A DNA stretch of 64,000 nucleotides from JAAEPI01 sp964352625 (GCA_964352625.1 CAYGSD010000001.1:434001-498000), one strand, 5' to 3'. Positions 34,475-41,610 are shown, numbered from the stretch's first letter. The notes: generated from the letters alone by a model not told the origin. Numbers and translations: made by a program.

Positions 34475-35017
34475 ATGACTACCAAATCCATACTACTGAT
34501 GATCGCTGCATTGCTCACACATTTTTTGATCGCCCAAACCGCATACCACGAGGTGGCCAGCTACCGTGGCAAGCCCATCATTCAGATGACGATCAACGAG
34601 AAAGTAGCATGGGTGCTTTTGGACACTGGAGCAGACATCACGGTGCTAAACTCCGCCCACAAGGAAGAATACGAGTTCGGCACTTTCGTGAAACACGATG
34701 AAAACCTCAGTGTCCCCGGATTTGGTTCTACAAACAACAAACTTGAAAGAGCACACCATGTGAAAGTATTCTTTGGTGCGACCCGGTTGCACGGCTCTTT
34801 TTTAGCTTTCGATATCAGTCATGTGTCCAATTCCATCAGAAGCAGAACGGGAAAAGAAATATCGGCCATCATTGGCACGGATTTGATGAGAAAGTACGGC
34901 TTTGTAATAGACCTAAGAAATGGAACCGCTAGCATGGTCCAGCGTATAGACAATAAAGAAATTCGAAGATCTGCTCGCGATCAGAAATTCGCATTGAACT
35001 TCAACGAGCCACGCTAG
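34475..35017 (+). CDS. Secreted retropepsin-like aspartic protease
   Basis: 180 residues from the ATG that begins the signal peptide (MTTKSILLMIAALLTHFLIA); an in-frame upstream start adds 16 non-hydrophobic residues. VLLDTGADITVL places the catalytic Asp50 in a DTGAD motif, and IIGTDLMRKYGFVID is the usual closing block. A single DTG per chain means it would act as a dimer, as retropepsins do. It lies directly behind the proposed response-regulator box. Confidence 0.8.
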   Translation: MTTKSILLMIAALLTHFLIAQTAYHEVASYRGKPIIQMTINEKVAWVLLDTGADITVLNSAHKEEYEFGTFVKHDENLSVPGFGSTNNKLERAHHVKVFFGATRLHGSFLAFDISHVSNSIRSRTGKEISAIIGTDLMRKYGFVIDLRNGTASMVQRIDNKEIRRSARDQKFALNFNEPR

Positions 35018-35018
35018 A

Positions 35019-36083
35019 ATGAAAAAAATTGTCCTTTCGACGGTAGTCCTCTTTATGTCATGTTTAAATCCACTGCTTGCGCAGGAAAAGGAGAATAGTC
35101 GCTTCTGGAGCATAATTGAGGACTACCTAGGGGACTTTTCCGTCGATCTCAAAGGCGAAACACGCATGAGCATTGAGTTCCCCCACCGATGGAAATTCAA
35201 AATTGGGAATGACGAAAAATGGGCATCTCCAGCACTGGACGATTCGAGGTGGATTGACATCCGAGTCCCCTACGACTGGGAAGATGACGGCTTCAATGGA
35301 TACGATGGATACGCATGGTACCGCATCACCTTTGATGGAAGAAAGCTAAATCCAAAAGATGTGCACTACCTAAATGTTGGCTACATCGACGATGTGGATG
35401 CCACGTACATTAACGGCTACTTCGTGGGAAAATCTGGGGGCTTTCCTCCAAAATTCAGAACCGCTTACAATGCCGAACGAGAATACTTCATCAGCAATGA
35501 CCTCATCAACTTCAAGGGTGAAAACGTGGTAGCTGTGAAAGTCTATGACGAATATCACAATGGAGGAATCGTGAAAGGCCGTCCTGGAATATATGTTGCC
35601 AATCTTGAGAACAAAGTAAGTCAGCAGCTGCAGGGCGTCTGGAAATTCTCTGCGAACAATCACAAAGGAGCAGAAGACCCAAGCTTCAGCGATGAAAACT
35701 GGGACGACCTGACCGTGCCGGGCCTCTGGGACCACCAGGGCTATCGTTCGCTGGACGGCACGGCCTGGTATCGCAAGACCTTCAACCTGACGTTCGATTA
35801 CGAGAGTGATGAGACCTACTACCTGATCCTTGGACAAATCGATGATTTTGATGTGACCTATCTGAACGGTCAAGAGATAGGCGAAACCAATGACTGGAAA
35901 GGCTATGGAGATAGTGAATCTTACATCACTCCTCGCGTGTACAAAATCCCGCGCGGACTCCTCAAAGCACGAAGCTCTAATACTATCGCCGTGAAGGTCA
36001 CTGACATTGGAAACAATGGCGGCATCTACAACGGTCCCGTGGCAATTATGACTGCTGATCAGATTCGAAACATAGATCGCTAA
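35019..36083 (+). CDS. Secreted protein with two galactose-binding-like (GH2 sugar-binding type) domains
   Basis: 354 residues with a signal peptide. Two related beta-sandwich modules follow each other, each with the GH2 N-terminal pattern: HRWKFKIGND...DIRVPYDWEDDG...AWYRITF (about 50-190) and GVWKFSANN...LTVPGLWDHQG...AWYRKTF (about 205-345). No catalytic barrel follows, so it should bind rather than cut sugar. The gene starts 1 base after the retropepsin stop. The last 11 codons (MTADQIRNIDR) are duplicated 5.2 kb downstream. Confidence 0.8.
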   Translation: MKKIVLSTVVLFMSCLNPLLAQEKENSRFWSIIEDYLGDFSVDLKGETRMSIEFPHRWKFKIGNDEKWASPALDDSRWIDIRVPYDWEDDGFNGYDGYAWYRITFDGRKLNPKDVHYLNVGYIDDVDATYINGYFVGKSGGFPPKFRTAYNAEREYFISNDLINFKGENVVAVKVYDEYHNGGIVKGRPGIYVANLENKVSQQLQGVWKFSANNHKGAEDPSFSDENWDDLTVPGLWDHQGYRSLDGTAWYRKTFNLTFDYESDETYYLILGQIDDFDVTYLNGQEIGETNDWKGYGDSESYITPRVYKIPRGLLKARSSNTIAVKVTDIGNNGGIYNGPVAIMTADQIRNIDR

Positions 36084-36109
36084 TTGACAAGACTTCCTTC
36101 AAAAAAAAA

Positions 36110-36190
36110 CGGATGCCTATCCGGCAACAAACGGATAACTATCCAATGAGCAACGGATAGCTATCCGATTAAGATTGGATAGCTATCCGA
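36110..36190. repeat. 22-bp palindromic tandem array, copy 1 (four units)
   Basis: Four units with the core CGGATAGCTATCCG begin at 36110, 36132, 36154 and 36176, exactly 22 bases apart. The best unit is a perfect palindrome, ATCGGATAGCTATCCGAT-like. It starts 26 bases after the sugar-binding gene. A two-unit copy is at 41348. Confidence 0.92.
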
Positions 36191-36248
36191 TTTCGAGGTG
36201 CATATGACCACTGGGATGCATGCGGTAAAGTAGCGTGGGACAATAAGT

Positions 36249-36279
36249 ACACGCGTCACAGACGCACGCCAACGAGGGG
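36249..36279. repeat. CGCGT-hairpin repeat, copy 1
   Basis: ACACGCGTCACAGACGCA followed by CGCCAACGAGGGG. The core can form a short hairpin (GCGTC-ACA-GACGC). Further copies are at 37270, 39915 and 41254. The rest of 36191-36423 shows no gene; it should hold the promoter of the following two-gene unit. Confidence 0.8.
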
Positions 36280-36423
36280 ATAAAACATATAAAACTTTAG
36301 AAAGGTGAAATATGTAATAGGGGCAATAAATGTAAGACGAGTAAAATATTTATTTATTTTGCAGACGTAATAAGGGGTACAAGTTTTTAGAATACTCTTA
36401 TTAACACACTAAACGAGCAAGCC

Positions 36424-36579
36424 ATGGCATTATCAATTAAACAAGCACCTACTCTAGAGGGTAAAGAGGCAAAGGAGTTTAATGAGCAAATTGTTAAGGC
36501 TGAATCAAAAAAGAAATCCATCAGCTTCAGCAAAGAGGTTTCCATTGCTCAAAGAATTCTCGCAAAATCTAACGGCTAA
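36424..36579 (+). CDS. Small protein, probable antitoxin partner of the GNAT gene
   Basis: 51 residues (MALSIKQAPTLEGKEAKEF at the start, ending AQRILAKSNG), Lys/Glu-rich and probably mostly helical. It ends 5 bases before the TTG start of a GNAT acetyltransferase. Small genes directly ahead of GNAT toxins (TacA/AtaR types) usually encode the antitoxin, though those are longer ribbon-helix-helix proteins, and this one has no clear match to that fold. The ATG, in-frame stop and coding-like composition support a real gene; the antitoxin role is inferred. Confidence 0.65.
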   Translation: MALSIKQAPTLEGKEAKEFNEQIVKAESKKKSISFSKEVSIAQRILAKSNG

Positions 36580-36584
36580 AGTAA

Positions 36585-37190
36585 TTGTCGTTTCTAGAAG
36601 CGAAGACCAAATTCTCAGCATTAGGAGAAACACTACTTCCCCACGTTCAACAGTTTGATTGCGGTAATGAAGATTTGAATGAATTCTTCAAGGAAGATTG
36701 TATCAAATACTCGGAGCAGCTATTGGGCAAAACCTACTGCTTTCACCTTGAAGAAGATGAGAGTAAAATAGTAGCCTTGTTCACTGTATCCAATGATAGT
36801 CTCAAAGTAAGAGACTTACCGAGAAGCAGAAAGGAAAAAGTGATACGAGAGATGCCAAGAGGAAAACATATCTCATCCTACCCTTCCGTGCTGATCGGTC
36901 GATTAGGCCTTAACAAAGAATATAAAGGGATTATAACAGATGGTAAATCCATAGGTGATGAGCTTATGGATTTCATAAAGGCATGGTTTGTCCACCCTAA
37001 CAATAAGACAGGTTGCAGATTTGTGGTAGTTGACGCCTATAATGAAGACAAAGTACTTGGGTATTATCACAGAAATGGATTCAGAACCCTCTTCAGCACG
37101 GAAGATCAAGAAGCCAACTATTTTGGAAGAGATGAAGCCAGAACACGATTGATGTACTTTGATCTGATTACGCTGAACCCATCAGAGTAA
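36585..37190 (+). CDS. GNAT family N-acetyltransferase, toxin-like
   Basis: 201 residues from a TTG codon; no ATG occurs before residue ~88, so the TTG is needed. FDCGNEDLNEFF at ~26-37 is the N-terminal pattern of TacT/AtaT-like toxins, where it reads FDCGxxxLNxFL. The acetyl-CoA-binding region follows: SVLIGRLGLNKEYKG, GIGDELM-like KSIGDELMDF, and FVVVDAYNEDKVLGYYHRNGF. Such toxins acetylate aminoacyl-tRNA. It is longer than most TacT proteins (~160-175). Coupled to the 51-residue gene. Confidence 0.75.
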   Translation: MSFLEAKTKFSALGETLLPHVQQFDCGNEDLNEFFKEDCIKYSEQLLGKTYCFHLEEDESKIVALFTVSNDSLKVRDLPRSRKEKVIREMPRGKHISSYPSVLIGRLGLNKEYKGIITDGKSIGDELMDFIKAWFVHPNNKTGCRFVVVDAYNEDKVLGYYHRNGFRTLFSTEDQEANYFGRDEARTRLMYFDLITLNPSE

Positions 37191-37525
37191 AACTTGAGTC
37201 AGTTGAGTTGGTTGAATAAAGTGGTAGGAAGGAAAGTTGCCAACCCTCCTGCCGGTAGAGAGCACACGCGACACGCGTTACTGACGCGCAAGCGAGGGAT
37301 TGAAATTGTTGAATGAAAAGAAGCCTAATGAATTTAGGAAAACAATTTTCACTAAAGAAACGGTTAGACATTGGAATTAAAGTAGGTGAATCAACTTTTG
37401 GTAAATACCCCTCGCTTCACGCCGAGGTGGTTACACTAAAAATTAACAAGCATATGGCCTGTCAAACGGAATGAAATCCACAGGAAGGTTTCATCTTTCT
37501 CTGCAAGCGATTATTTTCGTCAGAC
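37191..37525. other. Intergenic stretch without a convincing gene
   Basis: Holds one CGCGT-hairpin repeat (see next entry) and the block GCCAACCCTCCTGCCGG, which resembles GGCAACCCTCCTAGC at ~39960 near another copy. A 48-codon frame at 37328 has no recognisable features and is not called. Confidence 0.5.
37270..37299. repeat. CGCGT-hairpin repeat, copy 2
   Basis: GACACGCGTTACTGACGCGC then AAGCGAGGGA. The hairpin is CGCGT-TACTG-ACGCG; the stem is kept although the loop differs from the other copies. Confidence 0.75.
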
Positions 37526-38113
37526 ATGGAAACCTATCAGGGCACTCAAACCTTTACGCCTTCTTCCACCGAAGAATGGAGAGCATGGCTAGAAGAAAAT
37601 CATGACCGACTTGAAACAGTCTGGGTAATCTTTTACAAAAAAGGCAGTGGAATTCCTTCGATTACATGGAGTGAAGCTGTAGATGAGGCGCTCTGCTTTG
37701 GCTGGATCGATAGCAAACCCAACAAGCGAGATGAGGCGAGTTATTATCGTTTCTTCTCTCGGCGGAACCCCAAAAGCAACTGGAGTAAAATCAATAAAGA
37801 AAAAGTGAAAAACCTACTTGCTGACGGTCGAATGAATCCAACTGGTTTGGAAATGGTGAAGCTGGCAAAGGAATCAGGAACGTGGGATGCACTCAATAAA
37901 GTGGATAATCTTATCGTGCCTGAAGATTTGCAGGAATTATTTGATCAGAACCTTGTAGCACTTAGACATTGGGAGAAATTCCCCCCTTCCTCTAAAAAAA
38001 TCATCCTTGAATGGATTCTAAATGCCAAGACTGATAAAACCAGACTAAAACGAATAACTGAGACAGTAGAAAATGCTGCAGAGAACATCAGGGCAAATCA
38101 TTATCGCACTTAA
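37526..38113 (+). CDS. YdeI/OmpD-associated family protein
   Basis: 195 residues. TPSSTEEWRAWLEENHDR, then WVIFYKKGSGIPSITWSEAV and ALCFGWIDSKPNKRDE, are the hallmark blocks of the YdeI (bacteriocin-resistance-like, DUF1801/OmdA) family. The C-terminal half is a helical YdhG/OmdA domain (SGTWDALNKVDNLIVPEDL). No signal peptide; it is expected in the cytosol. Its biochemical role is not established. Confidence 0.82.
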   Translation: METYQGTQTFTPSSTEEWRAWLEENHDRLETVWVIFYKKGSGIPSITWSEAVDEALCFGWIDSKPNKRDEASYYRFFSRRNPKSNWSKINKEKVKNLLADGRMNPTGLEMVKLAKESGTWDALNKVDNLIVPEDLQELFDQNLVALRHWEKFPPSSKKIILEWILNAKTDKTRLKRITETVENAAENIRANHYRT

Positions 38114-38149
38114 TAATTCTAACTCATCGATTGGTTGCATCTTTAATGC

Positions 38150-39274
38150 GTGAATGCTCTTAACACCATATTAATTGTCATTTTAAGCATTGGGCTTACT
38201 CAGGGCGTCATATTTGGAATCATCGTTTGGCGTAAATCCGAAAGCAGTCAAGCCAATAAATACAAGGGGATTCTTCTTTTATTGCTGTCTTATGGCCTAC
38301 TCAATCAAGTGCTCAGATTGTTTGACATTGGCTACTATGACACCTACTATCATCTTACACTTGACCTCAATTGGTCTTACGGACCTTTGCTTTATTTATA
38401 CGTAAAAGCACAGGTCACGCCTGATTTTAAATTTTCCAAAAAGTATCGATGGTTACTGCTCCCTCTTTTGATTCAAGTCATTTGCAGCATCTATGTGCGG
38501 TCTCAGAATTTCTATTGGGACGGCACCAGAGAAAGTCTGACTTGGCTCGGTTACTGGGGCTATCACTATTGGATGAACTTTTCGAGTGTTCCTATTATCG
38601 CCAGTATTCTCATCATCTACTTCTCCATCAAGTCACTTCGATTGCTGAATCAGTTGCCCGAGCATGATGTAATCGAGAAGAACCTGAGATGGGTAAAAAA
38701 TCTCGTCATAGGATTTGCAGCATACTACGCATTGGTTCTGGTCATATTGATCACCGATCTTTCCATCTATATGAGCCAAGTGAGCATCTGGTATTTCTAT
38801 CATACAAGATTTTTTTATTACCCATTTTTTATTGGGATGGCAGTCCTACTTTATTGGTTTGGGATATCAAGTGTTCTCAAGGAAGATCAAAGGGTGCTGA
38901 AAGTCCGTAAGAAACTCAGCATATCTGAGCTAGAAAGCTTGGAGGAAATCGCCGAGAAACTTCAGATTGCCATGAAGGTTGATTTAACCTTCAAAGACCC
39001 AGAGCTGACCGTAACCAGTCTTGCAGAAAAACTAAGCATCAAATCCTACCTACTCACTAAGACACTCAATGAAGTGTTGCATAAGTCCTTCACGGACTAT
39101 GTCAATGAATTCCGTGTTGCCGAAGTAGATAAACTAGTCAACGATCCGTCCAATGATAAATTCACTTTGCTTTCACTTGCCTATGAGGCAGGGTTCAATT
39201 CTAAATCCTCCTTCAATCGTGCTGTTCAGAAACATTTAGGAATTGCACCAAGTCAACTAAAACGAAATAACTGA
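38150..39274 (+). CDS. AraC-family transcriptional regulator with N-terminal membrane domain
   Basis: 374 residues from a GTG start. About seven hydrophobic helices fill residues 1-235, a layout common in Bacteroidota regulators. A C-terminal AraC DNA-binding domain has two helix-turn-helix units: LTVTSLAEKLSIKSYLLTKT and LLSLAYEAGFNSKSSFNRAV. The helices may sense a lipid or membrane signal. Two long direct repeats immediately after its stop and ahead of the next gene are likely operators. Confidence 0.88.
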   Translation: MNALNTILIVILSIGLTQGVIFGIIVWRKSESSQANKYKGILLLLLSYGLLNQVLRLFDIGYYDTYYHLTLDLNWSYGPLLYLYVKAQVTPDFKFSKKYRWLLLPLLIQVICSIYVRSQNFYWDGTRESLTWLGYWGYHYWMNFSSVPIIASILIIYFSIKSLRLLNQLPEHDVIEKNLRWVKNLVIGFAAYYALVLVILITDLSIYMSQVSIWYFYHTRFFYYPFFIGMAVLLYWFGISSVLKEDQRVLKVRKKLSISELESLEEIAEKLQIAMKVDLTFKDPELTVTSLAEKLSIKSYLLTKTLNEVLHKSFTDYVNEFRVAEVDKLVNDPSNDKFTLLSLAYEAGFNSKSSFNRAVQKHLGIAPSQLKRNN

Positions 39275-39340
39275 GGTGTCAATTTCCCAAATGAGACCAA
39301 AAGCTCCTTTCAAGTAGGTTTCAATTTGCTAATTGAGACA
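39274..39340 (+). promoter_or_regulatory. Paired direct repeats, probable AraC-regulator operators
   Basis: Two ~24-bp copies, AGGTGTCAATTTCCCAAATG at 39274 and AGGTTTCAATTTGCTAATTG at 39316, each continuing into AGACC/AGACA. They start 42 bases apart (four helix turns). Each half has TCAATTT and ATTGAGAC-like parts. They lie between the AraC gene and the secreted-protein gene at 39394. Binding is inferred. Confidence 0.6.
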
Positions 39341-39393
39341 ATTGACAATGACCACTTGTAGAGTATTGCCTCACATTTATAACAATAAACAAA

Positions 39394-39777
39394 ATGATGA
39401 AAGCAATTTTAACATTAGCAATTGGTCTGGTTCTTTTTGGAAATGAATTAAAAGGACAGGATTCACCAGAAGTTTTAATCGGCACATGGAAACTGGACAT
39501 GAGTCCGCACATTGAAGATGATGACAACTTCGCGATGATGGAAATTACGAAAGTGACCGGATCAGAGATGAAGGGCACTTTTTACCGTGAGGGTGTGAAA
39601 CTGAGAGAAGGAAGGATCAATACCCAACGAGGGATTGTGTATGGGGCTCTGATATCAGGTGACAACAGTGGCGAGTATAATACGACCTTCTACTATGAAG
39701 ATGGAAAGCTGTACGGCTCCACGCATGCAATCGAGCGGGGGTTCCTATCTGTATGGATCGCCACCAAGGAAAAATAA
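39394..39777 (+). CDS. Small secreted protein of unknown function
   Basis: 127 residues with a signal peptide (MMKAILTLAIGLVLFGNEL...). The mature part begins with a lipocalin-like phrase LIGTWKLDMSP and is rich in beta strands (MKGTFYREGVKLREGRI). This recalls DUF-type lipocalin-like proteins, but no family can be named. It lies 54 bases after the paired repeats, so it is the likely target of the AraC-type regulator. A strong terminator follows its stop at once. Confidence 0.65.
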   Translation: MMKAILTLAIGLVLFGNELKGQDSPEVLIGTWKLDMSPHIEDDDNFAMMEITKVTGSEMKGTFYREGVKLREGRINTQRGIVYGALISGDNSGEYNTTFYYEDGKLYGSTHAIERGFLSVWIATKEK

Positions 39778-39779
39778 AG

Positions 39780-39815
39780 AAAATGGACATGGTTAATAGT
39801 ACCATGTCCATTTTT
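39780..39815 (+). terminator. Rho-independent terminator
   Basis: Stem AAAATGGACATGGT / ACCATGTCCATTTT, 14 perfect pairs with a 7-base loop (TAATAGT), then TTTTT. It ends the transcript of the small secreted protein. Confidence 0.93.
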
Positions 39816-39840
39816 CACACCCATCAAATGATCTATGTAA

Positions 39841-39906
39841 ATGTTCAGCGTAGTATTGGCAGTTCCGGCTGTTCTCTATGCGGTAGTTGCATGGAAAACC
39901 AAATAA
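39841..39906 (+). other. 21-codon hydrophobic frame, possible gene remnant or small membrane peptide
   Basis: ATG to TAA, MFSVVLAVPAVLYAVVAWKTK: one membrane-spanning helix with a basic end, like the last helix of a larger membrane protein. It lies between a terminator and a CGCGT repeat in a stretch with other gene fragments. Whether it is translated is unknown. Confidence 0.3.
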
Positions 39907-39914
39907 CTCATAAA

Positions 39915-39948
39915 GGACACGCGTCACAAACGCGCTCTAGCGAGAGGA
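39915..39948. repeat. CGCGT-hairpin repeat, copy 3
   Basis: GGACACGCGTCACAAACGCG then CTCTAGCGAGAGG. Preceded by ACTCATAA-AGG, which also precedes copy 4. Confidence 0.8.
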
Positions 39949-40002
39949 TCAGTAAGAGGCAACCCTCCTAGCTCTATCTTGTCATTGCATTAAAATTTCC
40001 GA

Positions 40003-41196
40003 ATGAAAAAGCTCATCATCATCCTTGCTCTAAGTAACTGCCTATCACCTTCCTTCTGTCAAACCAATATTTCGGAAAAACTCACTCGTCAGTTGGAGGA
40101 AGTCTATGCGCAGGGACACATTGTCGGGTTTTCTGTGGCCATTGTAGATCAAAACGGACTGCTTTATTCGAAAGGGTTTGGATTTGCTGACCTAGAAAAG
40201 AACATTCCATACACGGAAAACACCATTCAGAACATTGCATCGATTTCCAAAACTTTCATCGGTGTGGCCTTGCTGAAAGCACAGGAGCTTGGGAAGCTCA
40301 ACTTGGACGATCCTGTGAACGAATACCTGCCATTTAGGGTGGTCCATCCGAAATTTCCTGATTACCCTATCACTATCAGACACCTGACTACACACACCTC
40401 TGGCATTACCGATGGCAGCAGCTATGACAAATATGGGTACGTCCTTCAGAAGGCAAATAATGAAGGAAAAAAGATCGACGACAATTTTCGACAACCTGAA
40501 GAAATGATGAGTTATGCTGATTTCCTGAGAAATGTGCTCAGTACAAAAGGAAAGTGGTATAGTAAGAAAGCATTCCTCAAAAGTGCACCGGGAAAGAAAT
40601 TTGAATACTCCAACATTGGTGCGGGACTTGCCGCTCTCGCTCTTGAGGGCGCAACTGGTCAGTCCTTTGAGTCATTCACTGAAGAACACATCTTCAAACC
40701 ACTCAACATGATAAACTCCGGCTGGCACCCCAGTGATGTAGACTCCACTTTGCACACGAAACATTTTACTACCGATCAATCTGAAATAGCCCCCTACTAC
40801 CTCGTCAATTTTCCTGACGGAGGAGTCATCACTTCCTCATCCAACTTAGGACGATACCTGTCCGAACTTATTGCCGGGTACAATGGCGAAGGAAAAGTCC
40901 TGACCAAGGAATGCTATGCCACCCTTTTCCAGCCTCAATTGACAGAAGATCACTTTGAGGAGAGAAGTGATAAACCCTACAACGATGAATATAACATGGG
41001 CATATTTATGGGTATTTCTGCAAAAGATCATATCGGACATACGGGCGGTGATCCGGGAGTGGCCACATTCATGTTCTTCAACTACAATACAGGAATTGGT
41101 AAACTGATGATGATCAATACCAACATTGATAATGAGGGCGTTCAGGAGTTTTTTGGAATATGGGAAGCACTTGAGCAAAATGAGAATAAATTTTAA
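40003..41196 (+). CDS. Serine hydrolase (class C beta-lactamase / DD-peptidase fold)
   Basis: 397 residues with a signal peptide. The S-x-x-K motif Ser80-Lys83 lies in NIASISKTFIGVAL, the Y-x-N equivalent in KFEYSNIGAGLAAL (~residue 202), and the third motif in GHTGGDPGVA (~345). This set marks the beta-lactamase-fold serine hydrolases, which in Bacteroidota act as esterases or D-aminopeptidases more often than as true beta-lactamases. It is exported. Repeat-rich DNA flanks it on both sides. Confidence 0.87.
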   Translation: MKKLIIILALSNCLSPSFCQTNISEKLTRQLEEVYAQGHIVGFSVAIVDQNGLLYSKGFGFADLEKNIPYTENTIQNIASISKTFIGVALLKAQELGKLNLDDPVNEYLPFRVVHPKFPDYPITIRHLTTHTSGITDGSSYDKYGYVLQKANNEGKKIDDNFRQPEEMMSYADFLRNVLSTKGKWYSKKAFLKSAPGKKFEYSNIGAGLAALALEGATGQSFESFTEEHIFKPLNMINSGWHPSDVDSTLHTKHFTTDQSEIAPYYLVNFPDGGVITSSSNLGRYLSELIAGYNGEGKVLTKECYATLFQPQLTEDHFEERSDKPYNDEYNMGIFMGISAKDHIGHTGGDPGVATFMFFNYNTGIGKLMMINTNIDNEGVQEFFGIWEALEQNENKF

Positions 41197-41208
41197 GCCC
41201 TGAGGGCC

Positions 41209-41288
41209 CTAATCTGGTCAAAGCGTCTGCTTGGACCAACTCATAACCTTAAAGGACACGCGTCATAGACGCGCGCCAGCGAGGGGTC
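41209..41288. repeat. CGCGT-hairpin repeat copy 4 within an 80-bp segment duplicated at 41459-41531
   Basis: CTAATCTGGTCAAAGCGTCT at 41209 resembles CTAATCTGGTTCAAGCGCTT at 41459, and the similarity continues through CTTGGA-CAACT and the TAAC-TT block. The hairpin repeat itself runs 41254-41286 (CGCGTC-ATA-GACGCG). The two copies bracket the duplicated gene end and the second palindrome array. Confidence 0.8.
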
Positions 41289-41324
41289 ATGACCGCCGAT
41301 CAGATTCGAAACCTAGATCGGTAG
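41289..41324 (+). pseudogene. Duplicated 3' end of the sugar-binding protein gene
   Basis: ATGACCGCCGATCAGATTCG onward encodes MTADQIRNLDR and a stop, matching the last 11 residues MTADQIRNIDR of the gene at 35019-36083. The similarity continues past the stop through the palindrome array and TCGAGGTG, CCGGGATGCATGCGGTAAA to ~41430. The similarity begins exactly at the end of a CGCGT repeat. Only the end of the gene is present. Confidence 0.85.
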
Positions 41325-41347
41325 TTGACATAACTTTCTAAAAAAAC

Positions 41348-41383
41348 CGGATGCCTATCCAATAACGAACGGATAGCTATCCG
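41348..41383. repeat. 22-bp palindromic tandem array, copy 2 (two units)
   Basis: CGGATGCCTATCC at 41348 and CGGATAGCTATCCG at 41370, again 22 bases apart. Same context as copy 1 (36110-36190) but two units shorter. Confidence 0.9.
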
Positions 41384-41610
41384 ATTCGAGGTGCTTGTGA
41401 CCACCGGGATGCATGCGGTAAAAGCAGCGTGGAGTGATCTTAAATGAGACTATAGTCACTAATCTGGTTCAAGCGCTTGGATCAACTTCTTAACTTTGAA
41501 GGCACAAGTGGACACTTGCGTCAGAGGGGGTATTGTACCCATGCCTTTACGTCACTCTGAGTGAAACGAAGAGTCTAAATGATACTCGTTTAACAAAACC
41601 AGATTCTTCG

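Noticed and set aside
36110..36190. CRISPR-like array
   Set aside because: The 22-bp period has no unique 25-40-bp spacers, the units are self-palindromic and vary, and no cas gene is in the window.
37328..37474. 48-codon frame between the GNAT and YdeI-like genes
   Set aside because: No family features, no conserved start context, and it lies in repeat-rich DNA; too weak to call a gene.
40003..41196. Antibiotic-resistance beta-lactamase
   Set aside because: The S-x-x-K and Y-S-N motifs show the fold, but this fold is mostly esterases and peptidases in Bacteroidota, so resistance is not supported.
36249..41286. Integron cassette array (CGCGT repeats as attC sites)
   Set aside because: No RYYYAAC/GTTRRRY boxes at repeat ends, no integrase in view, and the genes are not all in promoterless single-gene cassettes. 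Kept only as a repeat family.
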